From Micrococcales bacterium (GTDB taxonomy: Bacteria; Actinomycetota; Actinomycetes; Actinomycetales; Microbacteriaceae): a stretch of DNA of 59,901 bases. Location: positions 1-59,901 of the forward strand of contig CANGIU010000008.1 of the NCBI GenBank assembly GCA_947454255.1, written 5' to 3'. Position 1 is the first letter of the stretch; each line of letters opens with the position of its first letter. This document shows, piece after piece, positions 51,504 through 58,296 of the stretch. The notes beneath the pieces were generated by a model. It was not told the DNA's origin and made no database searches. It was given only the letters and a program-made list of their open reading frames with translations. The translations under genes and the position numbers were made by a program.

Positions 51504-52213
51504 TCCTTGATTTTATTCTTTTCTCTAAAGGTAAAAGGTTCACCTTTCATTCCATAGGAGAAGTACTTCTGGAATGAGACGACTGCCATAGCGAAGACTA
51601 CGATAGTGAAGCTGCGATGGTCATCCAAACCGTAGGAGAGAACACTCCACCAGTATCTGGCATCCGATCTGCTGATTGCCATTAATACAACAATCACTAC
51701 AGCAAATAATGCTGGAATCAGCCTTAGAGCTCGGTAAGCCTTACGGTAGGCAGCATCTCTTCTGGTTAGTTGGAATTCGTCAGCAACGCCGCCTGCGTTG
51801 AATACGAAGCGAACTGAAGCTGCCTGCATGCCAAGCAATACGAGCAATGTGATTAGCCAGGGAATGAAATTCTCTTCAGATTCAAAGACAATGAAACCCC
51901 AAACATATAGAGCCAGGAAGCTCATTGTGCTGATGAGGATTCGAGCAGGGGTATTGACCATCCCATCAAAGAATTGGCTGGTACGTAACCAGTTGATCAC
52001 TGCTCTCCTGAACCCATCAGATTTGACATCGAAGAGTTTCTCTAGCCTTTCCGCTCTAGATTCGAGAGACTTCTCTAACCTTTCTGATTTGGAGTCAAAG
52101 TATTTCTCTAACTTTTCAGACTTAGCGTCGAAAGACTTCTCTAATCTTTCAGCGGCTTTTTCCAATTTTGACTCTGAGGATTTACCCGAATCCTTAATGT
52201 TCTTGCTAGCCAT
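51500..52213 (-). CDS. Membrane protein with an 11-residue-repeat N-terminal coiled coil
   Basis: 237 residues. Residues 16-70 are five units of 11, of the form KLEKAAERLEK, SFDAKSEKLEK, YFDSKSERLEK, SLESRAERLEK, LFDVKSDGFRR, a hendecad coiled coil. Four transmembrane helices follow (near 85-110, 114-136, 158-178 and 198-220). The stop overlaps the TipAS stop by 4 nt. The ATG overlaps the last base of the XRE gene stop, so the two are coupled. XRE plus four-helix membrane protein pairs are common; the coiled coil is unusual. Confidence 0.8.
   Translation of the reverse strand: MASKNIKDSGKSSESKLEKAAERLEKSFDAKSEKLEKYFDSKSERLEKSLESRAERLEKLFDVKSDGFRRAVINWLRTSQFFDGMVNTPARILISTMSFLALYVWGFIVFESEENFIPWLITLLVLLGMQAASVRFVFNAGGVADEFQLTRRDAAYRKAYRALRLIPALFAVVIVVLMAISRSDARYWWSVLSYGLDDHRSFTIVVFAMAVVSFQKYFSYGMKGEPFTFREKNKIKD
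52004..52168 (-). repeat. 33-bp coding repeat (11-residue coiled-coil units)
   Basis: Five consecutive 33-bp units encode the hendecad repeat of the membrane protein, with the third and second units most alike. They lie at residues 16-26, 27-37, 38-48, 49-59 and 60-70. Confidence 0.85.
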
Positions 52214-52443
52214 TAGTTCTCCTCCAAGCTAAAGATCTGTTCTACTTTTTTGTTTAGCGCTTTGGCTATGCGCAATGCGAGCACAAGGCTCGGGCTGTAT
52301 TCGTTTCTTTCGATATAGCCGATGGTCTGATAGTGGACATCAACGGCATCAGCTAACTGCTGCCTGGTGATTCCAGCCTTAGACCTTAGTGCTTCGAGCC
52401 GGTTGAATACGAGCTCTTCATCTGCTTTAGGTTTACGTCCCAT
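52213..52443 (-). CDS. XRE-family small transcriptional regulator
   Basis: 76 residues. The helix-turn-helix is ITRQQLADAVDVHYQTIGYI, ending ALNKKVEQIFSLEEN, as in small YgzD-like regulators. It begins 8 nt downstream of a 26-bp imperfect palindrome, its likely operator. The membrane-protein gene follows with a 1-nt overlap. Confidence 0.9.
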   Translation of the reverse strand: MGRKPKADEELVFNRLEALRSKAGITRQQLADAVDVHYQTIGYIERNEYSPSLVLALRIAKALNKKVEQIFSLEEN

Positions 52444-52450
52444 GTATGTA

Positions 52451-52476
52451 GCATAATTACTATGTAGTAATAATGC
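52451..52476. promoter_or_regulatory. 26-bp imperfect palindrome, probable XRE operator
   Basis: GCATAATTACTA and TAGTAATAATGC flank a 2-nt centre with a single mismatch in the arms; the inner ATTACTA/TAGTAAT is perfect. It lies immediately upstream of the XRE gene, as expected for autoregulation. Confidence 0.72.
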
Positions 52477-52512
52477 AACAATTTATTTGGGTGTTTTGAA
52501 AACAGGCTCTGA

Positions 52513-52779
52513 CTACGCTTTAGTACCACTCTTAGTTAAATACTTCTTGATTTCTCGCCGTTCCTTCTTTGTGAGTGGAGAGACGTGGTTTTCCCAATCA
52601 TTAGGAATTTTCTCTGCTCTTCTGGAAAGTCGAACCATCTGTCTTGAGGGTGCTGGACGGATTGTCAAAGTTTGGGTCTCGGCGTCAAAGGACAACAGTA
52701 CTTTCTTGACTGACAATTCGAATTCCTTTGGAATCAGAAGAATGTCGCCATTAGTGATTTCCGAAAGTTTCTTTATCAT
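52513..52779 (-). CDS. Small protein with an AbrB-like start, unknown
   Basis: About 88 residues from the ATG at 52779, which follows GAGAGGTTACTC; the frame to 52836 is discounted. ITNGDILLIPKEFELSV resembles a swapped-hairpin AbrB or PrlF-type segment, and the C terminus is Lys-rich. No toxin-like gene is adjacent. The assignment is weak. Confidence 0.5.
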   Translation of the reverse strand: MIKKLSEITNGDILLIPKEFELSVKKVLLSFDAETQTLTIRPAPSRQMVRLSRRAEKIPNDWENHVSPLTKKERREIKKYLTKSGTKA

Positions 52780-52849
52780 GAGTAACCTCTCTCTAGTTGT
52801 TCGTAAATATAGAAAGCACCTCTGACAATGTCTCAAATTGAGCTTGCAG

Positions 52850-53137
52850 CTACCTAACGAATTCGTCCAGAGCCCCTCTGAGTCTTACTGGATCGATTCG
52901 CCAGTAGTTGTGAATCTTTCCGTTGATTAGAAGTACTGGAACTTCCTCTGAGTATTTGTTCCAGAGCTCTTCATCAACCAAGATGTCGTGTTCGACAAGG
53001 TTCACTTGAATGTGTCTGGCGACTCCGGTGTATTCGGCTCTAAAGGCCCCAACAACAGCGTTGACGGTCACCCTGGCTTCATCACAGAGGTGACAGCCAG
53101 ACTTACCTATCAAGGTGAGGTCAATCGTTGTGGTCAT
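52850..53137 (-). CDS. Glutaredoxin-2-like (DUF836) protein
   Basis: 95 residues: LIGKSGCHLCDEARVTV carries the CHLC redox motif, and VPVLLINGKIHNYWRIDPVR the cis-proline loop. DUF836 proteins are found across actinobacteria. It is divergent from the HAD-IB gene. Confidence 0.88.
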   Translation of the reverse strand: MTTTIDLTLIGKSGCHLCDEARVTVNAVVGAFRAEYTGVARHIQVNLVEHDILVDEELWNKYSEEVPVLLINGKIHNYWRIDPVRLRGALDEFVR

Positions 53138-53176
53138 ACGTCCAGATTATTCCAGTTAGCAACCTAAACTTATCTC

Positions 53177-53920
53177 GTGGCTAAATCCCCTAAAAAGCCC
53201 GCAGCTGCTTTCTTTGATGTCGACAACACTCTTGTTCGTGGATCAACTAGTTACCAGTTCGGCAAAGAAGCGTATCGACGCAAGTTCTTCCCAAGGAAGG
53301 ACTTCATTGCGTTCGCTTGGGGTCAGATTATGTTCCTCACTAAAGGTGAAACAGAACACATGCTCTCTGCCATCAAAGACAGAGCACTAGAACTTGTTAA
53401 AGGTAGAAGTTACGACCAGATGATTGAACTAGTATCTGTCGTTTACAAGCAAGAGATTAAGCAGAGAATCTGGCCAGAAACAGCAAAGCTCGCTAAACAG
53501 CACATTGAAGCAGGTAGAGAAGTTTGGCTGATCACCGCAGCTCCTCAGGAGATGGGTGAAGAAATTGCTAAGCAGTTGGGCCTAACCGGTGCACTTGGAA
53601 CAAGACTTGGTCAAGTTGATGGAATTCTGACCGGTGAAATTATTGGTAAGCCACTGCACGGTAAAGAGAAAGCAAAAGCTATCAAGAAGCTTGCGAAAGA
53701 CCGTGGTTTTAGTTTGAGAAAATCTTTTGCATATTCAGATTCACACAATGACCTACCAATGCTGACCACAGTCGGTCACGCAGTTGCAGTGAACCCAGAC
53801 AAGTTGCTCAAGATTTACGCTAAAGCAGCTGGTTGGAAGATTTATGATTTCAAGCGCAGAGAGCTTCGTGCAGCTAAGAAGCATGCCAAGAATGAAATCA
53901 AAATCGGTAAACGAGGATAA
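53177..53920 (+). CDS. HAD-IB family phosphatase (SerB-like)
   Basis: 247 residues from a GTG. AAFFDVDNTLVRGSTSYQF is motif I with the DxD nucleophile; LITAAPQEM is motif II; KGRSY and SYSDSHNDLPML, seen as YSDSHNDLPML, complete III/IV. The IB subclass includes phosphoserine phosphatases and CicA-like proteins; the substrate is unknown. The start lies close to a possible promoter, with no ribosome-binding site. Confidence 0.88.
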   Translation: MAKSPKKPAAAFFDVDNTLVRGSTSYQFGKEAYRRKFFPRKDFIAFAWGQIMFLTKGETEHMLSAIKDRALELVKGRSYDQMIELVSVVYKQEIKQRIWPETAKLAKQHIEAGREVWLITAAPQEMGEEIAKQLGLTGALGTRLGQVDGILTGEIIGKPLHGKEKAKAIKKLAKDRGFSLRKSFAYSDSHNDLPMLTTVGHAVAVNPDKLLKIYAKAAGWKIYDFKRRELRAAKKHAKNEIKIGKRG

Positions 53921-53935
53921 ATTAACCTGTTAAAC

Positions 53936-53970
53936 AAAAACCCCGTCTGAGTTATCTCAAACGGGGTTCT
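53936..53970. terminator. Bidirectional intrinsic terminator
   Basis: AACCCCGT (53939-53946) pairs with ACGGGGTT (53961-53968), with an inner TGAG/CTCA pairing. On the minus strand a T-rich run (TTTTTGTTT) follows, so it mainly serves bS22; it also faces the HAD-IB gene. Confidence 0.85.
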
Positions 53971-53980
53971 CTATTTAGAA

Positions 53981-54079
53981 CTACTTCTTATTGCGACGTT
54001 GGTGGCGAGTCTTACGAAGCAACTTACGGTGCTTCTTCTTAGACATACGCTTACGGCGCTTCTTAACAACTGATCCCAC
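53981..54079 (-). CDS. Actinobacterial small ribosomal protein bS22 (AURKAIP1/COX24 domain)
   Basis: 32 residues: MGSVVKKRRKRMSKKKHRKL then LRKTRHQRRNKK. This nearly invariant basic peptide is the actinobacterial 30S protein bS22. The GTG at 54079 has AGAGG six bases upstream. The longer open frame to 54163 is not translated on this reading. A terminator follows. Confidence 0.93.
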   Translation of the reverse strand: MGSVVKKRRKRMSKKKHRKLLRKTRHQRRNKK

Positions 54080-54219
54080 AAAGACCTCTTTTAATTTGGT
54101 AAACACATCCGTACCACTTGCGTGAACGGTTCGTTTTATTCTAGCCGAACCCACCAGCTTCAAATCCCCGCTCTCAACCTCCCCTTAGATAGTCCTTTTC
54201 GGCCATAAACTCAACCTCG

Positions 54220-54750
54220 ATGACCGAACAACTGCCGTTCAAACTAGTTGCCAATGAGCCTGGCTTCGAAGTTAGGCTTTACCCGAAACATGTCTTGGTT
54301 CAGGTAGTAATCAAAGGTGAATTCAACTCAGCTGCTAATCGAGCCTTTAGCCCACTGGTTAATTACATCTCCGGTAGAAATACCTCCAGCGAGAAGTTCG
54401 CCATGACTGCACCGGTCCTTCATGCTCCAGCAGATGAATTACACACCGTTAGTTTCGTGCTTCCAGAAGGTGTAAAGCTAAAAGATCTGCCTTTGCCACT
54501 AGATGCCAAGGTAAGCACAGTTGAAGTCAATGAACACTATGCAGCCGCAATCCGTTTTAGAGGGCTAGCAAACTATGAACATTTCAAGACTTATGGTGAT
54601 CAACTTATCCAAGCTCTAAAGGCTGCAAAACTAAAGCCTGCTGGCGACCCATACTACGCTCGTTTTGATCCACCTTGGAAGCCAGGCTTTCTAAGAAGAA
54701 ATGAAGCCATCATCGATTTGACTGAATACCCATCGAAAGGAAAGAAATGA
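54220..54750 (+). CDS. SOUL-family heme-binding protein
   Basis: 176 residues: PGFEVRLYPKHVLVQVVIKG, AFSPLVNYISGRN, KFAMTAPVL and a C-terminal YARFDPPWKPGFLRRNEA are the SOUL signature. SOUL proteins bind heme or porphyrin. The stop overlaps the aquaporin gene ATG by 4 nt (ATGA), so the two are coupled. Confidence 0.93.
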   Translation: MTEQLPFKLVANEPGFEVRLYPKHVLVQVVIKGEFNSAANRAFSPLVNYISGRNTSSEKFAMTAPVLHAPADELHTVSFVLPEGVKLKDLPLPLDAKVSTVEVNEHYAAAIRFRGLANYEHFKTYGDQLIQALKAAKLKPAGDPYYARFDPPWKPGFLRRNEAIIDLTEYPSKGKK

Positions 54751-55391
54751 AAATCAACAACCTAGTCCGCAAGTCCATCTCAGAAGCCATGGGTGTGATG
54801 ATCTTCGTCACCTCGATTGTGGCGGCTAACTTCAACCCGACATTTCACAACCTAGCTTTGGCTTCCACCCTTGCAGTGATGATTATCATCACCTCTGGAG
54901 TCTCCGGTGGACACCTAAACCCTGCAGTTTCTCTTTTCTTCTTCGCTAGAAAAGAAATTAACTTACCAACTTTGGTTTCATATTGGATCGCACAACTATC
55001 TGGTGCAGCTCTAGGTCTTTACCTAGGCTTTGCACTCAGTGGCACAGACGTTAAAGCCATTACAGCTCCGGCAGGCGTCTCAGCTAACGCGGTATTCATT
55101 GGCGAGCTACTCTCAACCACAGTTCTTGTAATAATCATTCACCGTCTGGCATCAACCAAGCGAGCACAGCTAATTCCATTTGCTGTTGGTCTCTGGGTAT
55201 TGGCAGCTAGCACCTTCACTTTGACAGGCGCTCAGGCTAACCCTGCCGTCACCTTTGCACTGATGCTTCGTGATGGCTTCACCCAAGGAAACCTGGGCAT
55301 TATCTTGGCAGAGTTTGCTGGTGCACTGCTAGCACTGCTATACATCCTCCTTCTAGACGACAAAGTAAAGAAGTCTAAAAAGAAGAAATAG
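54747..55391 (+). CDS. MIP-family channel (aquaporin/glycerol facilitator-like)
   Basis: 214 residues with six helices and two half-helices bearing NPA: SGGHLNPAVSLFFFARKEIN and TGAQANPAVTFALMLRDG. It conducts water or small neutral solutes. Neighbouring ArsC-like and ArsR-like genes raise the possibility of arsenite passage, as for AqpS. It is coupled to SOUL and ends in a Lys-rich tail before a terminator. Confidence 0.92.
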   Translation: MKINNLVRKSISEAMGVMIFVTSIVAANFNPTFHNLALASTLAVMIIITSGVSGGHLNPAVSLFFFARKEINLPTLVSYWIAQLSGAALGLYLGFALSGTDVKAITAPAGVSANAVFIGELLSTTVLVIIIHRLASTKRAQLIPFAVGLWVLAASTFTLTGAQANPAVTFALMLRDGFTQGNLGIILAEFAGALLALLYILLLDDKVKKSKKKK

Positions 55392-55401
55392 TTCACTTTG
55401 G

Positions 55402-55440
55402 AAAAGGTGCTCCGGGTCGAACCTGGGGCACCTTTTGCAT
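55402..55440 (+). terminator. Intrinsic terminator after the aquaporin gene
   Basis: AAAAGGTGC (55402-55410) pairs with GCACCTTTT (55428-55436), with additional GGG/CCT inner pairing, and TTTT at the end. It separates the SOUL-aquaporin unit from the ArsC-like gene. Confidence 0.85.
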
Positions 55441-55452
55441 TAGCCTGAAAAC

Positions 55453-55863
55453 ATGACTATGAAAGCAAGCGTTCTTTTTGTATGTGTCCACAATGCCGGC
55501 AGATCTCAGATGGCTGCCGGTTATCTGCGGCATCTAGCTGGCGACCGAATTGAAATTCGCTCAGCCGGTACTCAACCTAAATCAGAGATCAACTCTGTTG
55601 CGATTGAAGCCATGAACGAAGAGGGCATTGACATCTCTAATCAAGAACCAAAGGTTCTTTCTGATGAGGCTGTTATTGCTAGCGATTACGTAATCACAAT
55701 GGGTTGTGGCGATGCCTGCCCATACTTCCCAGGCAAAACATACCTGGACTGGGTTCTAGATGATCCTGCAGGTCAGGGGATCGAGGCAGTTAGACCTATC
55801 CGTGACAAGATTCGTCAGCACGTGGAAAAACTAATCGCAGAGATTGACGCTAAGACTTCTTAG
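55453..55863 (+). CDS. Arsenate reductase/low-MW phosphatase family protein (ArsC)
   Basis: 136 residues. The P-loop VCVHNAGRSQMAAGYL carries the nucleophilic cysteine, and YVITMGCGDACPYFPGK and YLDWVLDDPAGQ follow, as in thioredoxin- or mycothiol-linked arsenate reductases. It converts arsenate to arsenite. Its 3' end overlaps the convergent ArsR-like gene by 14 nt. Confidence 0.92.
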   Translation: MTMKASVLFVCVHNAGRSQMAAGYLRHLAGDRIEIRSAGTQPKSEINSVAIEAMNEEGIDISNQEPKVLSDEAVIASDYVITMGCGDACPYFPGKTYLDWVLDDPAGQGIEAVRPIRDKIRQHVEKLIAEIDAKTS

Positions 55864-56329
55864 TCTTAGTAGCCACTTTTGCCTTAGCCTTCTTTGCAGC
55901 TTTCTTCGCACTCTGTTTAGCATCAGATAACTTCTTGCCTAATTCTTTGCCAGCTTCTTCTGCATCGATGTTGAACTCAATCTTGGTGTCTAGCTTCTTC
56001 TCTAGCCATGCTTTGAGGCTAGTGCCCAACTCACCAAGAGTCTCTGCCAAGTCATCTGCTCTAGCACCTAGATTTGCAGAACCCACTTTGCCAAACCACT
56101 TAGCGGCTTCTGTAAAGCCGGTGCGGTTGAGTGAATAGGTTTCAGTCCTGCCTTTTTTCTCAACTTTGACGAGCTTGGCTTCTACCAAAACAGTTACATG
56201 CTTAGCAATTGATGCTTCCGTCAACTTTGTCTCTTTGATGAGTGCAGCTTTAGTTAGTGGATTAGCAGCCAGCGCTTCAATGATTCTTCTTGACTGTGGG
56301 GCGGCTAGAGCCTGGAATACATCGGTCAT
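55850..56329 (-). CDS. ArsR-like winged-helix regulator with a Lys/Ala-rich tail
   Basis: 159 residues. The N-terminal 75 residues are a winged helix: DVFQALAAPQSRRIIEALAA, LTEASIAKHVTVLVEAKLV, KKGRTETYSLN. The centre resembles a short dimer segment. The last 30 residues are a histone-like Lys/Ala tail (KKAAKKAKAKVATKTKK). It shares an ATGA overlap with proC, so it is in the proC transcript yet faces the ArsC-like gene. Metal-binding cysteines are absent, so it is not a classical arsenic sensor. Confidence 0.82.
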   Translation of the reverse strand: MTDVFQALAAPQSRRIIEALAANPLTKAALIKETKLTEASIAKHVTVLVEAKLVKVEKKGRTETYSLNRTGFTEAAKWFGKVGSANLGARADDLAETLGELGTSLKAWLEKKLDTKIEFNIDAEEAGKELGKKLSDAKQSAKKAAKKAKAKVATKTKKS

Positions 56330-57159
56330 TTTTGCTCCTGAGATATTTCTTTAGCTCTGGCTAGAGCTGCGGTTGTTGCTCTTAGGAGGAGTTCATGCAG
56401 CTTGCCTTCTTCAAGGACAGCAACTGCTTTCATTGTTGTCCCGTTAGGGCTGGTAACCGCTCTTCTCAACTCAGCAGGATCTCCTTGAGTTTGAGCAATT
56501 AGTTCACTGGCACCTAAGAAAGTTTGAGTTACAAGTAAATACGCATCTTCTTGGCTAAAACCCATCGCCTTTGCTGTACTGATGAATTCTTCCATGAAGT
56601 AGAAAACGTAAGCAGGACCAGATCCTGAAATTGTTGATAGTGCATCTATCTGATCTTCTGGAAGAACAACAGTCTTACCAACTGCGTCAAACAAAGCGAC
56701 AGCAACAGCTAGCTGCTCAGCGCTGGCTCGACTACCAACAGAGATGCCGGTTAGGCCCTGCTGGATTAGAGCTGGGGTATTGGGCATTGCCCTAATTACA
56801 GAAACCGATTCAGGAAGGTAGCTTTCGATCGTTGCGGTGGTAACACCAGCAGCGACAGAAATAACTATTGCGTCTTTGGAGATAACAGTTTTGATCTGCT
56901 CTAAAACTTCAATTACGTTTGCTGGCTTTATTGCCAGCAGAATTATCTGGGCACCTTCAACGGCTAAAGAGTTCGAATTCGGCTGATAACTAGTTGCGTA
57001 TGCAGTCACACCAAATTTCTTAGCCAGAGCCTCAGCGGATTCAACTTTGCGAGTGGTGACTTTGATGTTCTCTTTTTTGATGCCATGGCGCACCATCCCG
57101 GAGAGAATGGCAGTTCCCATAGAACCTGAACCAAGGATTGCGACTGTTGTATCTTGCAT
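56326..57159 (-). CDS. proC: Pyrroline-5-carboxylate reductase
   Basis: About 277 residues from the ATG at 57159, 4 nt after the preceding gene's stop. VAILGSGSMGTAILSGMVRH binds NADPH; SVIRAMPNTPALIQQGLTG and LSTISGSGPAYVFYFMEEF are signature blocks. It makes proline from pyrroline-5-carboxylate. The frame to 57195 would overlap the upstream gene. Confidence 0.95.
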   Translation of the reverse strand: MQDTTVAILGSGSMGTAILSGMVRHGIKKENIKVTTRKVESAEALAKKFGVTAYATSYQPNSNSLAVEGAQIILLAIKPANVIEVLEQIKTVISKDAIVISVAAGVTTATIESYLPESVSVIRAMPNTPALIQQGLTGISVGSRASAEQLAVAVALFDAVGKTVVLPEDQIDALSTISGSGPAYVFYFMEEFISTAKAMGFSQEDAYLLVTQTFLGASELIAQTQGDPAELRRAVTSPNGTTMKAVAVLEEGKLHELLLRATTAALARAKEISQEQK

Positions 57160-57163
57160 ATCT

Positions 57164-57763
57164 CTAGTTGAGCACAAACTGTTGGCTATTTTCACTGATT
57201 ACGCCATTTACCTCAGCCTTAAGCACATAACTCGCTCCGCCAGCTGATACTTCTGGCAATCCATCGGCTGAGGAGCAGCCCTGGTCACTTGACCGAACAC
57301 GTTCCCAGTAGTCAGCCCCTGAGGTAACGGGGCTATTGGGTTTGAGCGACATGATGGTGTCAGTTCGCTCGGTAGCTAAGTTGCAGTCCTGAGATGACCA
57401 GATGTTATCGCTACCGCTGGTGATCTTGTAGAAGGTTCCACTGGTTCCAACATTGAAATTGCACTCAACTGATGCTGTGTTTGTTATGGTGAACCAGAAA
57501 TATGGTTGATCGCCAGCGTTGAAGGCTAGCTGTCTAGTTTTATCTGCCGTGCCAACATATGCTTCAACTTTTATTTGTTGTGGTTGGCAATCTCCGCCGG
57601 CAACTAAGACCGGGCTGCTGCTTGGGTTAAACACTCCAGCGACAAAACTAATGCCTGCGCTAACTGCCGCCACTACTCCCCAGATAAGCCCACCTAAAAC
57701 CAGCAATACGAGTGCGCGTCTAGTCCAGATAATGCTGGGTCTTGGTCCGTAATTTTGAGGCAT
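57164..57763 (-). CDS. Membrane-anchored protein with an extracytoplasmic domain, unknown
   Basis: 199 residues. A basic N terminus then one helix (about 16-42), followed by an extracytoplasmic beta-rich domain with paired cysteines (GGDCQP, SVECNFN, SSQDCNLA, DQGCSSA), probably disulfide-bonded. No family is recognised. proC follows by 4 nt. Confidence 0.7.
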   Translation of the reverse strand: MPQNYGPRPSIIWTRRALVLLVLGGLIWGVVAAVSAGISFVAGVFNPSSSPVLVAGGDCQPQQIKVEAYVGTADKTRQLAFNAGDQPYFWFTITNTASVECNFNVGTSGTFYKITSGSDNIWSSQDCNLATERTDTIMSLKPNSPVTSGADYWERVRSSDQGCSSADGLPEVSAGGASYVLKAEVNGVISENSQQFVLN

Positions 57764-57784
57764 GTATTTATTTTGCCAGCACTA

Positions 57785-58294
57785 CTAAAGAGTTCGGAGC
57801 ATTCGTGTGTTGCCAAGTGTGTTCTCTTTAACTCTGGCTAAATCAAGGAACTCGGCGATACCGTCATCAGCGGATTCAACCATTTGAGCAAAGGTTTCTT
57901 CGTCAACTGGAACATCACTAATGATTTCAAAACCACACTTCACAAAGAACTCGACCTCAAAAGTTAAACAGAAAACACGAGTGATGCCCAAACTAAAAGC
58001 ACGTTCAATCAAGGCTTCAACAATCGCTTTACCTAAACCAAGCCCACGTGCGCTGTCATCAACAACTAGAGATCTAACCTCAGCTAGATCTCCCCACATA
58101 ACGTGCAAAGCACCAGCCGCAAGAATACGACCATCTTGGTGTTCTGCAACTACAAACTCCTGGGTGCGCTCAAACAGGGAGACCAGCTGGTGCTGGAGCA
58201 AGACTTTGCTGTCGACCAACGGGGCACGCATCGCCTGGATTGCGACAATGTCGCTAGTCCTAGCAGGCCTAATCTTGAATGAGTTTTGTGGCAT
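57785..58294 (-). CDS. Short N-acetylglutamate synthase-like acetyltransferase (ArgA type)
   Basis: 169 residues, GNAT fold. FKIRPARTSDIVAIQAM, GALHVMWGDLAEVRSLVVDD, RGLGLGKAIVEALIERA (acetyl-CoA loop), FCLTFEVEFFVKCGFE and VKENTLGNTRM match the actinobacterial short NAGS type (Rv2747-like). It would make N-acetylglutamate for arginine synthesis. It starts 2 nt from the clpC stop. Confidence 0.88.
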   Translation of the reverse strand: MPQNSFKIRPARTSDIVAIQAMRAPLVDSKVLLQHQLVSLFERTQEFVVAEHQDGRILAAGALHVMWGDLAEVRSLVVDDSARGLGLGKAIVEALIERAFSLGITRVFCLTFEVEFFVKCGFEIISDVPVDEETFAQMVESADDGIAEFLDLARVKENTLGNTRMLRTL

Positions 58295-58296
58295 TG

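Noticed and set aside
54080-54163. Longer form of bS22
   Set aside because: The added residues do not match the family, whose members begin at MGSV, and AGAGG precedes the GTG at 54079.
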